Positions 19,324-30,738 are shown, numbered from the stretch's first letter. The stretch: DNA of 64,000 bases from Beijerinckia indica subsp. indica ATCC 9039 (GCF_000019845.1 NC_010581.1:2547501-2611500), one strand, 5' to 3'. Notes: generated from the letters alone by a model not told the origin. Numbers and translations are program-made.

Positions 19324-22296
19324 ATGCCCAAAAAGAGACAAGACACCCAAAGAAAGGAAGACCATTCCCTGCCGCTCTGGCAGCGGCTTGTAACGGCGCC
19401 GTTGCCGAATGACCGACGCCGCGCCGAGGCCTTTTTTCAGGATCTTCTCTTGAAGGAACCGGAAGCCGCGCCGGAATGGAACGCGGTGATGCACGACAAA
19501 AATGTGCACGCCCTGATCGCGGCCCTTGCGGATCAATCGCCCTTTCTCTGGCATTTGATCCGCGCCGATCCTCTCCGCCTTCTGCGGCTTCTGTGTCATC
19601 CCCCTGAGCAGAGTCTCGCCTCTACGCTGCAACAACTAACCGAGACGGCTGCCAAGACAGAAGCCCCCACAGATCTTATGCTTCCCTTGCGGCGCGCACG
19701 GCAGGAAATCGCCCTTCTGGTTGCCCTCGCCGATCTCGGCGGCGTCTGGGATTTCGCCTCGATCATCGATGCCTTGTCGCGATCAGCCGATGCCTTTATC
19801 GGCCAGGCGCTCGACGTCTTGCTGCGGCAGGAGATCATCAAGGGACATTTCAAAAATCTCGATCGTGATAAGCCCGCGCAAAATTGCGGCCTCGCCATTA
19901 TCGCGCTCGGCAAGCTTGGCGCTCATGAACTCAATTATTCGAGCGATGTCGATTTAATGGTGATCTACGATCCCGCCGTCGTCACGCTCGATTCAAAACA
20001 GGAGGCCGGCCCCCTCTTCGTCCGCATCACCAAACAATTCGTGCGCCTGCTTCAGGAAACGACGCCCGATGGTTTCGTGTTGCGTGTGGATTTGCGCCTA
20101 CGCCCCGATCCCGGTTCCACAGCCATTGCCATGAGTGCCCCAGCGGCGCTCGATTATTATCAGATCCTCGGCCAGAACTGGGAACGCGCGGCTATGATCA
20201 AGGCGCGCTACGTCGCTGGCGATCGGGAACGCGCGGAAACCTTTCTCGCCGCGCTCGCGCCCTTCATCTGGCGCAAATATTTCGACTATGCGGCCATCGC
20301 CGACATTCACGCGATGAAACGCCAGATCCATGCCTTCCGTGGCCATGCCGAAATCACGGTCAAGGGCCATGACATCAAGCTCGGCCGCGGTGGCATTCGC
20401 GAGATTGAATTCTTCGTCCAGACCCAGCAATTGATCTTTGGTGGCAAACGACCACGCCTGCGCGGGTCAACGACCCTCGCCATGCTCGGCGAATTATCGG
20501 CCGAGGGATGGATTACGAAGGAAGCCACAGAAGATCTCACACGCGCCTATATTTTTCTGCGGACGATCGAGCATCGCTTGCAAATGGTCGCCGACGAACA
20601 GACCCAGCGCCTGCCCGCCGAGACAAAGGCGCTGCGCCAATTCGCCCGCTTCTGCGGGGCAAGCAGTGAAAAATCTTTCACTGACGAGATGATGCATCAT
20701 CTGCATCTCGTTTCCTTCCATTATGCACGCCTGTTCGAACAGGCCCCAAGCCTCGACACTGCCATGGGCAGTCTTGTCTTCACCGGTGTCAATGATGATC
20801 CGGAAACACTCGAGACCCTGCGGCAACTGGGCTATGCTAAACCGGAACAGGTCACGGAGATGGTGCGCGGCTGGCATTTCGGCCATCACGCCGCAATCCG
20901 GGGAACGCGTGCGCGCGAGGTCTTGACCGAACTCGTGCCACAACTCCTGCAAGCCTTCGCGCATTCAGGTGATCCTGACGCTGCCGTCGCCTTGTTCGAT
21001 CAGGCATTGGCCCGCATGCCGGCCGCCGTCGAGCTGTTTTCCATCCTCAAATCGAATCCGCGCCTTTGCGAATTGTTCGGCGATATTCTCGGCGGTGCGC
21101 CCCGTTTCGCTCACGTCGTCATCGCCTATCCGCATTTGCTCGATGCCATGATCGACGGGCGGATGTTGCATTCGGAACTGAGTGAGGAAGCTTTCGACAC
21201 GCGCGCGCATACATTTCTGGAGAAAGCCAAAAACACAGAGGATTTCCTGGATGCGGCGCGCGATTTCGCGCGCGAGGAAAATTTCTTGATCGGCCTCCGG
21301 CTTCTCAGCGGATTAATCGAACCGCCGCAGGCTGGCACCGCTTTTTCGGCGCTCGCCCGCACCCTCATCAAAGCCTGCCTTGCCCATGTCGAAAAGGCTT
21401 TCGCGAAGGAACACGGCAAAATCGCCAAGGGATGCATCGTCGTCGTGGCGCTCGGCAAGCTGGGCTCGGGAGAAATGACGGCAAGTTCCGATCTCGATCT
21501 CATCGTCATCTATGATTTCGACGCCGAAACGCCCCAGTCGGATGGGCGGCATCCGCTGCATGCCCTGCAATATTATACCCGTCTCGCCCAACGTCTGATT
21601 TCCGCTCTCACCGTCGCGACACGGCGCGGCCGTCTCTATGATGTCGATCTGCGCCTGCGCCCCAGTGGCCGCAAGGGACCCATCGCCACACAATTCGAGA
21701 GCTTTGTCGATTACCAATATAATGACGCGGAAAGCTGGGAGCATATGGCGCTGGTCCGGCAGCGCATTGTCGCCGGCGATGCAGGCCTTGCGGCACGCAC
21801 ACAGGCCGCCATCGAGCGCATCTTGCGCTTGCCACGCGACAAAAGCCTGAACGGCGATGTTCTCGCCATGCGCCGTTTGGTCGCTCGCGAAAAAGGAGAG
21901 ACAGACCCGGCCGATCCCAAACATATTGCCGGCGGCCTCATGGACATCGAATTCCTGGCGCAATATTTCGTTTTGCGGCATGCGCGCGAATGGCCGGATT
22001 TGATTGCGGGAACGACTGCCGCCATTCTGGAACAAAGCTGTCGCCATGCATTGCTGCGCGTCGAAGATTGCGCCAATCTGTTGCACGCCTATTGGCTTGA
22101 AACCAATGTCATGCAGATGGCGCGCTTGATCCTCGATCCCGAGATCGATGCGTCCCGTGCCAATGCCGCCGTCAAACGGCGTCTCGCGCAGACCGCCGAC
22201 CTTCCAGATTATGCCATGTTGGAGCGGGCGCTGAAAGAAAGCCGCACGCGCGTGCGCAAGCTCTTTCTCACTCTTCTGGAACACGAAGCGGGATGA
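19324..22296 (+). CDS. glnE: Bifunctional glutamine synthetase adenylyltransferase / deadenylase GlnE
   Basis: 990 residues. Two homologous nucleotidyltransferase domains are present: the N-terminal deadenylase with LGAHELNYSSDVDLMVIYD (about 199-217) and the C-terminal adenylylase with LGSGEMTASSDLDLIVIYD (about 712-730). Each has its DxD metal motif and is followed by a GlnD_UR-like helical module (GRGGIREIEFFVQTQQLIFG and GGLMDIEFLAQYFVLRHA). Family role: covalent control of GlnA in answer to PII and glutamine. Starts 10 bp after the kinase stop, so it may be cotranscribed with the two-component genes. Length is typical. Confidence 0.96.
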   Translation: MPKKRQDTQRKEDHSLPLWQRLVTAPLPNDRRRAEAFFQDLLLKEPEAAPEWNAVMHDKNVHALIAALADQSPFLWHLIRADPLRLLRLLCHPPEQSLASTLQQLTETAAKTEAPTDLMLPLRRARQEIALLVALADLGGVWDFASIIDALSRSADAFIGQALDVLLRQEIIKGHFKNLDRDKPAQNCGLAIIALGKLGAHELNYSSDVDLMVIYDPAVVTLDSKQEAGPLFVRITKQFVRLLQETTPDGFVLRVDLRLRPDPGSTAIAMSAPAALDYYQILGQNWERAAMIKARYVAGDRERAETFLAALAPFIWRKYFDYAAIADIHAMKRQIHAFRGHAEITVKGHDIKLGRGGIREIEFFVQTQQLIFGGKRPRLRGSTTLAMLGELSAEGWITKEATEDLTRAYIFLRTIEHRLQMVADEQTQRLPAETKALRQFARFCGASSEKSFTDEMMHHLHLVSFHYARLFEQAPSLDTAMGSLVFTGVNDDPETLETLRQLGYAKPEQVTEMVRGWHFGHHAAIRGTRAREVLTELVPQLLQAFAHSGDPDAAVALFDQALARMPAAVELFSILKSNPRLCELFGDILGGAPRFAHVVIAYPHLLDAMIDGRMLHSELSEEAFDTRAHTFLEKAKNTEDFLDAARDFAREENFLIGLRLLSGLIEPPQAGTAFSALARTLIKACLAHVEKAFAKEHGKIAKGCIVVVALGKLGSGEMTASSDLDLIVIYDFDAETPQSDGRHPLHALQYYTRLAQRLISALTVATRRGRLYDVDLRLRPSGRKGPIATQFESFVDYQYNDAESWEHMALVRQRIVAGDAGLAARTQAAIERILRLPRDKSLNGDVLAMRRLVAREKGETDPADPKHIAGGLMDIEFLAQYFVLRHAREWPDLIAGTTAAILEQSCRHALLRVEDCANLLHAYWLETNVMQMARLILDPEIDASRANAAVKRRLAQTADLPDYAMLERALKESRTRVRKLFLTLLEHEAG

Positions 22297-22426
22297 TCAT
22301 AGCTCCCCTTCAGAAAGGTTAAGGGCGCAAGGCTCTTTCTATCTCCTCACGCTTCAGTGGATTCATTTGTGGACGCCAGCATGGTATGCGGCAGGCACGC
22401 GTGAATCGTGAAAGGGCTCCCTCCCC

Positions 22427-23449
22427 ATGACCTATAGACCCGCCGCTAACCGCTATGATGTCGCCACCTTCCGGCGCTGCGGCCATTCTGGGCTTGTCTT
22501 GCCTGCGATCTCCCTCGGGCTTTGGCATAATTTCGGCGGCGTTGATATTTTCGAGACCGGCCGCGCCGTCATTCGCCGCGCTTTCGATCGCGGCGTGACG
22601 CATTTCGATCTCGCCAATAATTATGGCCCGCCCTATGGCTCTGCGGAGGAGAATTTCGGCCTCATTCTCAAAAAGGATTTCACCGCTTACCGCGATGAAA
22701 TGATCATTTCATCGAAGGCTGGCTGGGATATGTGGCCCGGCCCCTATGGCGTTGGCGGCTCACGCAAATATCTCATAGCCTCCCTCGATCAGAGCCTAAA
22801 GCGGATGGGGCTCGATTATGTCGATATTTTCTATTCGCATCGGCCAAGCCTCGATGTGCCGCTCGAGGAAACCATGGGCGCGCTGGTGCAAATGGTCCGC
22901 TAGGGTAAAGCCCTCTATGTCGGCATTTCTTCCTATGGCCCCGAGCGCACGCGCAAAGCCGCGGCCATTCTCAAAGCCGAGGGCGTGCCGCTTCTCATCC
23001 ATCAGCCGTCTTATTCTCTGCTCAATCGCTGGATCGAGGTGAAACTGCTCGACACGCTCGCTGAACTTGGCACGGGCTGTATCGCCTTTTCACCGCTGGC
23101 GCAGGGTCTTCTGACCGATAAATATCTCAAAGGAATTCCGGCCGAAGCACGCGCCGCGCAAAATGGCTCCTTCCGCCAGACCATGCTGACGGAGGATAAT
23201 CTGAACCATGTCCACGCCTTGAACGCTCTTGCCAGCGCACGCGGTCAAAGCCTCGCGCAAATGGCGATCGCCTGGACCTTGCGCGATCCGCGCGTCACCT
23301 CAGCCCTGATCGGGGCGCATAATGTGGCGCAACTCGATAATTCCCTCGATGCCTTGAACAACCTGTCTTTCAGCAAGGAAGAACTCCAAAAGATCGATGC
23401 TTATGCGCGCGAAGGTCATATCGATCTCTGGCGCGATCTTTCGGATTGA
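22427..23449 (+). pseudogene. Aldo/keto reductase (YghZ/MgrA-like) interrupted by one nonsense codon
   Basis: A continuous frame of 340 residues except for one TAG at 22901-22903. The upstream part has GLVLPAISLGLWHNFGG, FDLANNYGPPYGSAEENFG (catalytic Asp/Tyr region), SSKAGWDMWPGPYGVGGSRK and YVDIFYSHRPSLDVPLEET. The downstream part resumes without frameshift: GKALYVGISSYGPERTRKA, then IHQPSYSLLNRWIE, FSPLAQGLLTDKYL and ALIGAHNVAQLDNSLDAL. Relatives have VRQGKALYVGIS, so CAG to TAG, a single C-to-T change, explains the break. Either a recent pseudogene, a sequencing error, or amber suppression. A restart at ATG/CTG codons near 22985 would give only a half barrel, unlikely to work. Confidence 0.88.
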
Positions 23450-23466
23450 CGAGAGACATATTCACC

Positions 23467-25161
23467 TCACCGAAGAATAAGCACTCGTCCTGGTTTCATG
23501 AAATAAACATCGTCAAATCGTTCTGTATGTCCGGCATAGCGATGTGTTTCCAGGACGGTGCGCAAACATTGCGGTTCAGTCAGCTGGCACCAATCCGCCT
23601 TGTTCTGTGCGAGCAAGGCGTCGACATGATCAATTCGCAGGAAAAACCGGGTCTGTTCCAAGAGAGCCGGCTGATAATTGTCCTTGAAGGAAGCCAGATC
23701 ATAGAGGCCCGGGCCCGAGGCCCAGCCGGCATGGGCTTCGATAATATCCGGATTTTCCTCCGCGAAGAGCTTGGGGAAAGCGGCATAGCCGTTTTTGGCA
23801 AGCTGCTTATTGGTCAAAAGTCCAAGATCGACGACACGAATTCTATCGCCGCACAATCCCAATCCCCCGACATCCGGGGTCATGAAGGTAATCGTGCCCA
23901 GATCCAGCATCTGCCGCAAGTGATCTACCTGGACTCCTGTCTTGCAATAGGCAAGAGGCGTAACACCGAAATAATCTGGGGCGACACTCCTGCTTTTTAT
24001 CCCTCTTGCGACCTCCTTGAAGACCTCCGGAGCACTCCTGTTCCAGCTGTAGACGATTGTCGCCAGGGTGATCACAGCCAGTGTCGCGGCAGGGAAAGCC
24101 GCTTTTCTGAAAACCGCGAGATGGTCGCAAAAAAGGCCGATCAGAAGCAGCGCGAAGGGCTGGGCGAAAAACGTCATCCGGCCCGCATAGCCCCAATTGC
24201 TGCCGCCGATCATCGCAAACACTTCTGCCGCGACAACGGGCGTCGCCAGGATCACCCATTGGCGGGGAATGGTCTTCAGGCCGCGCAAACGTGTGTAAAG
24301 TTCCTCACGCGATAAAAAGACGAGCGCCAGAAGGGCCGCAACGAAGGGGAGAAAAACTTTTATGATATCCGTGGCGGCAGCAAACCGGGAGCGCAAAGCT
24401 TCGAGACCCCGTGCGCTATAAGTGGGGTTCATCTTTGCGTAAATTGTATTCGGCAGGAGATCGCCAAACCAAACATACCGAATGGCTTCCTGCATGCCAG
24501 TCACGGCCAATCCAAAACCAGCCAGAGCGAAAAAGCTGCGAAAGCGTCCATAAAACAGCAAGGGCACCAGAAACACAGCATAATAGATCATCGCTTCGAA
24601 CCGTGTCGAAAGGAACACCACGGCGGAAAGCAAGAGAAGAACACGATTCTCACGCACATACAGACTGTAGATGAAAGCGATACCGGAAGCGGCGAGGAGC
24701 GTCATCTCCATGCCATTGGCTATTTCACTCAAGGCCGGGCCGAAAATGGCGAAAACGACAAGAACGACAAGCCTGGTGCGCGGTTCCAGTCCAATGGCCT
24801 CGGCCATCAGCCAGATGAAGACCGTGGTCACACCTAAAAAGACAGCGGCCATGATCTGCGCGGCGAGGATCGCTCCCGCAAAGCCTGGATGAAACAGAGC
24901 AATCAACGCGTTGAGGATGAACCAGGAAACCGACGAAAATCCCTCGACCTGTTCGGAGACAGCCGTCAAAGCGATGTGGGCCGTCTCGGCGAAGGTTTTC
25001 GAATAGGCAAGCGTGATGGCGCCATCGTCCCACCCTCGTGGCCCCACGAAGATCGTGATCAAAGCAGCAACGACGGTCTGAAGGCCCAAGGCCAGCCCGA
25101 GCGAAGCAAGGGATGACAATGTCGGGCCAGATGGTTTCTTCAATGCGTCCACGTCATTCAT
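23467..25161 (-). CDS. Polytopic GT-C-like glycosyltransferase / membrane protein
   Basis: 564 residues with roughly ten membrane segments in the first two thirds and a soluble C-terminal domain. An early WDDGAITLAYSKTFAET (about residues 44-60) with acidic residues in the first periplasmic loop resembles the catalytic DD of GT-C polyprenyl-phosphate-sugar transferases (arabinofuranosyl/mannosyl type). This is motif-level inference; no specific substrate can be named. It is convergent with the broken aldo/keto reductase (17 bp between the stops). The C-terminal half has little hydrophobicity (VDLGLLTNKQLAKNGYAAFP). Confidence 0.7.
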   Translation of the reverse strand: MNDVDALKKPSGPTLSSLASLGLALGLQTVVAALITIFVGPRGWDDGAITLAYSKTFAETAHIALTAVSEQVEGFSSVSWFILNALIALFHPGFAGAILAAQIMAAVFLGVTTVFIWLMAEAIGLEPRTRLVVLVVFAIFGPALSEIANGMEMTLLAASGIAFIYSLYVRENRVLLLLSAVVFLSTRFEAMIYYAVFLVPLLFYGRFRSFFALAGFGLAVTGMQEAIRYVWFGDLLPNTIYAKMNPTYSARGLEALRSRFAAATDIIKVFLPFVAALLALVFLSREELYTRLRGLKTIPRQWVILATPVVAAEVFAMIGGSNWGYAGRMTFFAQPFALLLIGLFCDHLAVFRKAAFPAATLAVITLATIVYSWNRSAPEVFKEVARGIKSRSVAPDYFGVTPLAYCKTGVQVDHLRQMLDLGTITFMTPDVGGLGLCGDRIRVVDLGLLTNKQLAKNGYAAFPKLFAEENPDIIEAHAGWASGPGLYDLASFKDNYQPALLEQTRFFLRIDHVDALLAQNKADWCQLTEPQCLRTVLETHRYAGHTERFDDVYFMKPGRVLILR

Positions 25162-25352
25162 CGAACAATCTTCATGCTCTGACTGTAGCGGAGCTATATC
25201 AGATTCTCGACGAGAAAGGATATAAAATCAAACCTCTATAGATCTTTGAAAATGAAGAGAGGATGTCGCGAGCAAGATCCCGCTTATGAGAGCAGACCGC
25301 AGCGACTAGAGCATCAGACCCAAAAGACCAATTTGATGCGTTTACAAAAAGA

Positions 25353-25385
25353 TAGAGCATCGGACAGTAAAAGTCCGATGCTCTA
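25353..25385 (-). terminator. Intrinsic terminator downstream of dctA
   Basis: Perfect 13-bp stem TAGAGCATCGGAC (25353-25365) / GTCCGATGCTCTA (25373-25385) with a seven-base loop. Read on the minus strand, the stem is followed by TCTTTTTG. It lies 26 bp after the end of the minus-strand dctA-like gene. The AGAGCAT arm resembles part of the palindrome at 6589 and of a dispersed repeat. Confidence 0.8.
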
Positions 25386-25410
25386 TTGTCGCGATCATAG
25401 ATGGCTTCTT

Positions 25411-26742
25411 CTAAAGCGGCTGATCCTCCGCCGTGAAATGGGTTGTATCCACGGTCTTTTCCAATGCGGCGCGCAACGCTCGGGGGTCGATCTCCTTTTC
25501 CCAGCGGGAGACGATGATCGTTGCCACCCCATTGCCGATAATATTGGTCAAGGCCCGGCATTCGCTCATGAATTTATCGACTCCGAGCAACATGGCCATG
25601 CCCGGCACAAGAATAGGATTGACGGCGGCGAGCGTCGCCGCGAGCGTGATGAATCCTGCGCCAGAAATACCGCTCGCCCCTTTTGAGGCAACCATGGCGA
25701 CCAAAAGAATCGTAATCTGTTCCTCAAGGTTCAAGGGAACGCCGAGCGCCTGCGCGACAAAAAGGGTCGCGAGTGTCATATAGATATTGGTGCCGTCCAG
25801 ATTGAAGGAATAGCCAGTCGGCACCACGAGACCGACGACGGGTTTGGAACAGCCGAGCCGTTCGAGTTTCTCCATCAAGGCCGGCAAGGCGCTTTCCGAA
25901 GAACTGGTGCCAAGCACGATCAGCAATTCATCTTTGATATAGGCAAGGAATTTGAAAATGCTGAAACCCGCGAGCCTGGCGATCGTCCCGAGGACGATCA
26001 CGATGAACAAAATCGCCGTGAGATAGAAGGTGGCGACAAGACCAAGGAGATTGCCGAGCGTTTGCGGACCATAGCGGCCGACCGTATAGGCCATGGCACC
26101 GAAGGCGCCAATCGGCGCCGCCCGCATGACGATAGCGATGACGCCGAAAACCGCCTGTGCAACATCGTCGATCAGCTTCGTCAGGCTTTCGCCGCGAGAT
26201 CCAAGCCCCAGAAGGGCAAAGCCGAAGAGAATGGAAAATAAAAGAACTTGCAGCACATCGCCGCGCGCGAAACCACCGACCACGCTATCCGGAATGAGAT
26301 CGAGCAGGAACTGAACTGTCGAATGCTCCTGCCCCACATATTTGGCGACGGCTCCTGCATCGACCTTGTCGGCAATGCCGCGGCCGGGCTGCACGAGATT
26401 ACCGATCACAAGTCCGAGAACCAAAGCGAAGGTCGAGACCACCTCGAAATAGACGAGCGCCTTGACACCGATGCGCCCGACCTTTTGCGCGCTCGAGACA
26501 TGCGCGATGCCGGAGACCACGGTGCAGAAGATAATCGGCGCGATCATCATCTTGATGAGTTTGATGAAGCCATCGCCGAGCGCCTTCACCCAATCGGCGG
26601 AAGCCGTCGCCGGCCAGAGCCAACCAAACAGGACGCCAAGCAAAATGCCGATCAGCACCTGGACATAGAGGATGCGGTAGAATGGCACGGCGCGGGGCGC
26701 GCCGAGAGGCTTGGCGAGATTTTCCGGATTTATCGCGACCAT
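25411..26742 (-). CDS. dctA: C4-dicarboxylate/H+(Na+) symporter of the DAACS family
   Basis: 443 residues from the ATG at 26742 ([21 protein letters not shown]); the frame extends upstream to 26946 but those 68 residues are not membrane-transporter-like. Motifs: [41 protein letters not shown], the serine-rich hairpin [39 protein letters not shown] (substrate/cation-binding NLDGT) and [20 protein letters not shown]. Family role: uptake of succinate, fumarate and malate. Length matches DctA. No dctBD pair is present, so its regulation is not shown here. Confidence 0.93.
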   Translation of the reverse strand: MVAINPENLAKPLGAPRAVPFYRILYVQVLIGILLGVLFGWLWPATASADWVKALGDGFIKLIKMMIAPIIFCTVVSGIAHVSSAQKVGRIGVKALVYFEVVSTFALVLGLVIGNLVQPGRGIADKVDAGAVAKYVGQEHSTVQFLLDLIPDSVVGGFARGDVLQVLLFSILFGFALLGLGSRGESLTKLIDDVAQAVFGVIAIVMRAAPIGAFGAMAYTVGRYGPQTLGNLLGLVATFYLTAILFIVIVLGTIARLAGFSIFKFLAYIKDELLIVLGTSSSESALPALMEKLERLGCSKPVVGLVVPTGYSFNLDGTNIYMTLATLFVAQALGVPLNLEEQITILLVAMVASKGASGISGAGFITLAATLAAVNPILVPGMAMLLGVDKFMSECRALTNIIGNGVATIIVSRWEKEIDPRALRAALEKTVDTTHFTAEDQPL

Positions 26743-26960
26743 TGTTTTGCTCGGCTCTCGGCGGAGATAGGATAGATAGCGGCATGTCTTGATGACGAAT
26801 CCCATCCTACCGGGAATCTTGGAGGAAGTGGATTCCGGTTTCGCTAAAAGCGCTCTCTGGATTTCGATGGGCGTGCGTGGCAAAGATGCGCGGCCGGGTA
26901 GATCCTCGATGCCGTGCGGGCGGACCCGCCGGCTTTCGTCGCTCACCTTGGAAGGACGGG

Positions 26961-29900
26961 ATGATGACGACGAAAAAGCCCCAGGCTGGAGAAAAGACAG
27001 GTCGCCGCGCCAGCCACAAGACTGTGGCGCAGTCAGCAGCCCCTATCAGCGCCGACGCCGGCCAAAAGGGCGGCCACGAGAGCGGTCCTGAAAACGGCGC
27101 GGCCGCCAAATTTGCGCAAGCTTCGGCGCAGAAAACGCCCGTTGATATGAGCACGGCCCAGCGCTCGATCGTCATTCGCGGAGCGCGCGAGCACAATCTC
27201 AAAAACGTCGATCTCACCATCCCGCGCGATAAGCTCGTGGTCTTTACCGGCCTTTCAGGCTCTGGCAAATCCTCGCTCGCCTTCGATACGATCTATGCCG
27301 AGGGTCAGCGCCGCTACGTCGAATCGCTTTCGGCCTATGCGCGGCAATTTCTGGAAATGATGCAAAAACCCGATGTCGATCAAATCGACGGGTTGTCACC
27401 GGCCATTTCCATCGAACAGAAGACCACGTCGAAAAATCCCCGTTCGACCGTCGGCACGGTGACGGAGATACACGACTATATGCGCCTGCTCTATGCGCGC
27501 GTCGGCATTCCCTATTCGCCGGCAACCGGCCTGCCGATCGAGAGCCAGACGGTGAGCCAGATGGTCGATCGCGTCCTGGCTTTGCCCGAACGCACGCGGC
27601 TCTATCTGCTCGCGCCCGTGGTGCGCGGACGCAAGGGGGAATATCGGAAGGAAATTGCCGATTTTCAGAAGCGTGGTTTTCAGCGCCTGAAGATCGACGG
27701 GACCTTTTACGAGATTGATGAGACGCCGACACTCGATAAGAAATTCAAGCATGATATCGATGTCGTGGTCGATCGCATCGCCGTGCGAGACGACATGCGC
27801 GCCAGGCTCTCGGAAAGTTTCGAAACCGCACTCGAATTGGCCGATGGCATCGCCATCATGGAATATGCGGACAAGCCGGAGAAGGCAAAAGAAGCCGAGC
27901 GCATCGTCTTTTCCTCCAAATTCGCATGCCCTGTTTCGGGCTTCACGATCCCTGAGATCGAGCCGCGTCTTTTCTCCTTCAACAATCCCTTTGGCGCCTG
28001 TCCGGAATGCGGCGGCCTTGGCTACGAACAAACGGTCGATCCCGATCTCGTCGTCGCCGACAAAAAGCTCAGCCTTCGCAAGGGCGCCATGGCGCCCTGG
28101 GCAAAATCGAGTTCACCCTATTATTCACAGACGCTCGAGTCGCTTGCCAAGCATTTCAAGTTCCGCCTCGATACACCTTATGAAAAGCTCGAGCCTTCAG
28201 TGCAGCAGATGCTGCTCTATGGCTCCAAAACCGAGTCCGTGCATTTTGTCTATGAAGACAATGTGCGCGCCTATGACGTGAACAAGCCTTTCGAGGGCGT
28301 GCTACGCAATCTGGAACGGCGCTATCGCGAGACCGACAGCGAATGGACCCGCGAAGAGATCGGCCGCTATATGACGGCGACACCCTGCAAGGCCTGTTCT
28401 GGCTACAGGCTGCGGCCGGAAGCCTTGGCGGTGAAGATCGATGGCAGCCATATCGGTGAGGTCAGCGCGCTGTCCGTGCGTGACGCGCGCGCCTGGTTCG
28501 CCGCTTTACCCGCCAAGCTCGATGACAAACGGCAGGAAATCGCCAAGCGCATCTTCAAGGAGATCAACGACCGGCTCACCTTCCTCGTCGATGTCGGTCT
28601 CGACTATTTGACGCTCGCCCGTTCTTCCGGCACGCTCTCTGGCGGCGAAAGTCAGCGCATCCGGCTCGCTTCACAGATCGGCTCCGGCCTCACCGGCGTG
28701 CTCTATGTGCTCGATGAACCCTCAATCGGCCTGCATCAGCGCGACAATGCCAGGCTGCTCGACACTTTGCGGCGGCTGCGCGATCTCGGCAACAGCGTCA
28801 TCGTCGTCGAACATGACGAGGATGCGATCATCGCCGCCGACCATGTGGTCGATGTCGGGCCGGGCGCCGGCATTCATGGCGGCGAGATCATCGCGCAGGG
28901 TACAGCCGAGGAGATCATGGCTATTCCTGCCTCGCTCACGGGGCAATATTTGCGCGGTGTGCGCGAGGTCGTTGTGCCCAGCGTCAGGCGCATGCCTGAT
29001 CCCGAGCGCGAATTGGCGATCATCGACGCGCATGGCAATAATCTGAAACATGTCACGACCCGCGTGCCGCTCGGCCTTTTCACCTGCGTCACTGGCGTCT
29101 CAGGCGGCGGCAAATCGACCCTCATCATCGACACGCTCTATAAGGCGGCGGCGAGGCGTCTCAATGGCGCGCTCGAACATCCCGCTCCACACAAGGAGAT
29201 TGAAGGGCTCGAGCAGCTCGACAAGGTGATCGATATTGATCAATCACCGATCGGCCGCACGCCCCGCTCCAATCCGGCCACTTATATCGGCGCCTTCACA
29301 CCGATCCGCGAATGGTTCGCGGGCCTTCCCGAGGCCAAGGCGCGCGGCTATCAGCCGGGCCGTTTCTCCTTCAACGTCAAGGGCGGGCGCTGCGAAGCCT
29401 GCCAGGGCGACGGTGTCATCAAGATCGAGATGCATTTTTTGCCGGACGTCTATGTCACCTGCGACGTCTGCAAGGGCAAACGGTACGACCGAGAAACGCT
29501 GGAGGTGAAATATAAGGGCAAGTCCATTGCCGACGTGCTGGACATGACCGTCGAGGAAGCCGCCGCCTTCTTCAAGCCGGTGCCCTCGATCCGCGACAAG
29601 CTCGAAACCCTCGCCCGCGTCGGCCTCGGCTATGTCCGGGTCGGCCAACAGGCCAATACGCTTTCCGGCGGCGAGGCGCAGCGCGTGAAACTTGCCAAGG
29701 AATTGTCACGCCGTTCAACGGGCCGCACGCTTTATATTCTCGACGAGCCAACCACAGGTCTGCATTTTCACGATGTCGCGCAATTGCTCGAAGTGCTGCA
29801 TCAACTGGTCGAACAGGGCAATACGATGGTGGTCATCGAGCATAATCTCGAGGTCATCAAAACCGCCGATTGGATCATCGATCTCGGCCCCGAGGGTGGC

Positions 29901-30041
29901 GATGGCGGCGGCACGATCATCGCCGAGGGCCCGCCCGAAGCCATCGTCAAGGTCAAGCAAAGCTATACGGGCCATTATCTTGCCGAGGTCCTGGCGCGTC
30001 GCACCTCAGGACAAAAAGGGAAGGATGGAGCGCCGGATTAA
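26961..30041 (+). CDS. uvrA: Excinuclease ABC subunit A
   Basis: 1026 residues from ATG 26961, which follows a GGAAGGACGGG Shine-Dalgarno; an upstream in-frame start at 26877 is less likely. The first about 60 residues are a Lys/Ala/Gly-rich extension; the conserved protein begins [18 protein letters not shown]. Two ABC ATPase units: Walker [10 protein letters not shown] and GVSGGGKST, signatures [16 protein letters not shown] and [16 protein letters not shown], Walker [12 protein letters not shown] and [11 protein letters not shown]. Zinc modules [11 protein letters not shown]...CPECGG and CEACQGDG...[10 protein letters not shown]. Family role: damage recognition in nucleotide excision repair. 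Divergent from dctA. Confidence 0.97.
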   Translation: MMTTKKPQAGEKTGRRASHKTVAQSAAPISADAGQKGGHESGPENGAAAKFAQASAQKTPVDMSTAQRSIVIRGAREHNLKNVDLTIPRDKLVVFTGLSGSGKSSLAFDTIYAEGQRRYVESLSAYARQFLEMMQKPDVDQIDGLSPAISIEQKTTSKNPRSTVGTVTEIHDYMRLLYARVGIPYSPATGLPIESQTVSQMVDRVLALPERTRLYLLAPVVRGRKGEYRKEIADFQKRGFQRLKIDGTFYEIDETPTLDKKFKHDIDVVVDRIAVRDDMRARLSESFETALELADGIAIMEYADKPEKAKEAERIVFSSKFACPVSGFTIPEIEPRLFSFNNPFGACPECGGLGYEQTVDPDLVVADKKLSLRKGAMAPWAKSSSPYYSQTLESLAKHFKFRLDTPYEKLEPSVQQMLLYGSKTESVHFVYEDNVRAYDVNKPFEGVLRNLERRYRETDSEWTREEIGRYMTATPCKACSGYRLRPEALAVKIDGSHIGEVSALSVRDARAWFAALPAKLDDKRQEIAKRIFKEINDRLTFLVDVGLDYLTLARSSGTLSGGESQRIRLASQIGSGLTGVLYVLDEPSIGLHQRDNARLLDTLRRLRDLGNSVIVVEHDEDAIIAADHVVDVGPGAGIHGGEIIAQGTAEEIMAIPASLTGQYLRGVREVVVPSVRRMPDPERELAIIDAHGNNLKHVTTRVPLGLFTCVTGVSGGGKSTLIIDTLYKAAARRLNGALEHPAPHKEIEGLEQLDKVIDIDQSPIGRTPRSNPATYIGAFTPIREWFAGLPEAKARGYQPGRFSFNVKGGRCEACQGDGVIKIEMHFLPDVYVTCDVCKGKRYDRETLEVKYKGKSIADVLDMTVEEAAAFFKPVPSIRDKLETLARVGLGYVRVGQQANTLSGGEAQRVKLAKELSRRSTGRTLYILDEPTTGLHFHDVAQLLEVLHQLVEQGNTMVVIEHNLEVIKTADWIIDLGPEGGDGGGTIIAEGPPEAIVKVKQSYTGHYLAEVLARRTSGQKGKDGAPD

Positions 30042-30329
30042 ATCATGGATCGAAACAGCTGAGCCGTATTATAGCTGCTAATCACAAGAATGTTATGCGT
30101 TTAACGCAATGATCATGGCACGAATTAACCCGAATTAAGGAAATTCATAGCCGGTCCATCCGGCTTCGATGAGCCTGTTTATGCGAGAAATGCATACCTG
30201 CCCAGTAAAAAGCTTGCTTGTGCAAAGCTCTGCCGTGCTCGATGATCCAGCCATCGACCAAGCCAACATCCCTCCCCAATGGCTGGTCGCTATGGGTCGC
30301 CTTGAATTGTTCTGAATGAGCCTCCTCCC

Positions 30330-30486
30330 CCCGCGGCTTATTCCGGTGAAAGTTTATCCCACACTTTCATCTCTTACAGAACGGATCGGCTTGAAGCCCG
30401 TAGCTCATGCGGGGTGAGATCCCTCCCTCACCACCTCGCTGAATAGTAGCGCCCGCCGATCCTCCCCGGCGGGCGCTTCTCTTTTA
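30330..30486 (+). ncRNA. Candidate small RNA ending in a strong intrinsic terminator
   Basis: The 3' end is fixed by the terminator at 30449-30485. Upstream lies GGTGAG/CTCACC (about 30415-30432) and further GC-rich sequence able to pair, with no ORF. uvrA ends some 400 bp earlier, too far for a normal 3' end, which suggests an independent transcript. The 5' end given is a guess. I could not match it to 6S, SRP RNA, tmRNA or RNase P by eye. Confidence 0.3.
30449..30485 (+). terminator. Strong intrinsic terminator in uvrA-trmFO gap
   Basis: Perfect 10-bp GC stem GCGCCCGCCG (30449-30458) / CGGCGGGCGC (30467-30476), eight-base loop, followed by TTCTCTTTT. It has no protein-coding gene directly upstream. 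Confidence 0.88.
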
Positions 30487-30738
30487 AGCTTCCCCTTTTC
30501 TCATCCTCGACCGTCTTCAAAGAAGGCCGTCTGGTCCCTCCGAATTTTCAAAAGCCATGAAAAGCGAAAATTCGGAGCAGCAACCAGAGATCGGGACTCG
30601 CTGAATCGACAGGATCACCCCCAAAAGTAGCCCCTTTGGGAGGTTTGATGCTATTATGAGGGTTTACAGCATAGCTCCCGCGTCCTGCTCAACGGACGAT
30701 GCGGATGCCAATGCCGATCCATTTCGAGAAGCAAAACA

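Larger units (their letters stand above)
30042..30738. other. Long intergenic region between uvrA and trmFO
   Basis: About 700 bp without a credible protein. A small AGCCGG/CCGGCT stem lies at 30149-30165. GC-rich structured sequence from about 30320 ends in a strong terminator at 30449-30485. The last 250 bases before trmFO show no recognisable riboswitch. See the separate candidate small-RNA entry. Confidence 0.5.

Noticed and set aside
23446..24315. 289-codon plus ORF opposite the GT-C-like gene
   Set aside because: Mirror frame; the minus-strand protein has coherent membrane segments while this one has no domain.
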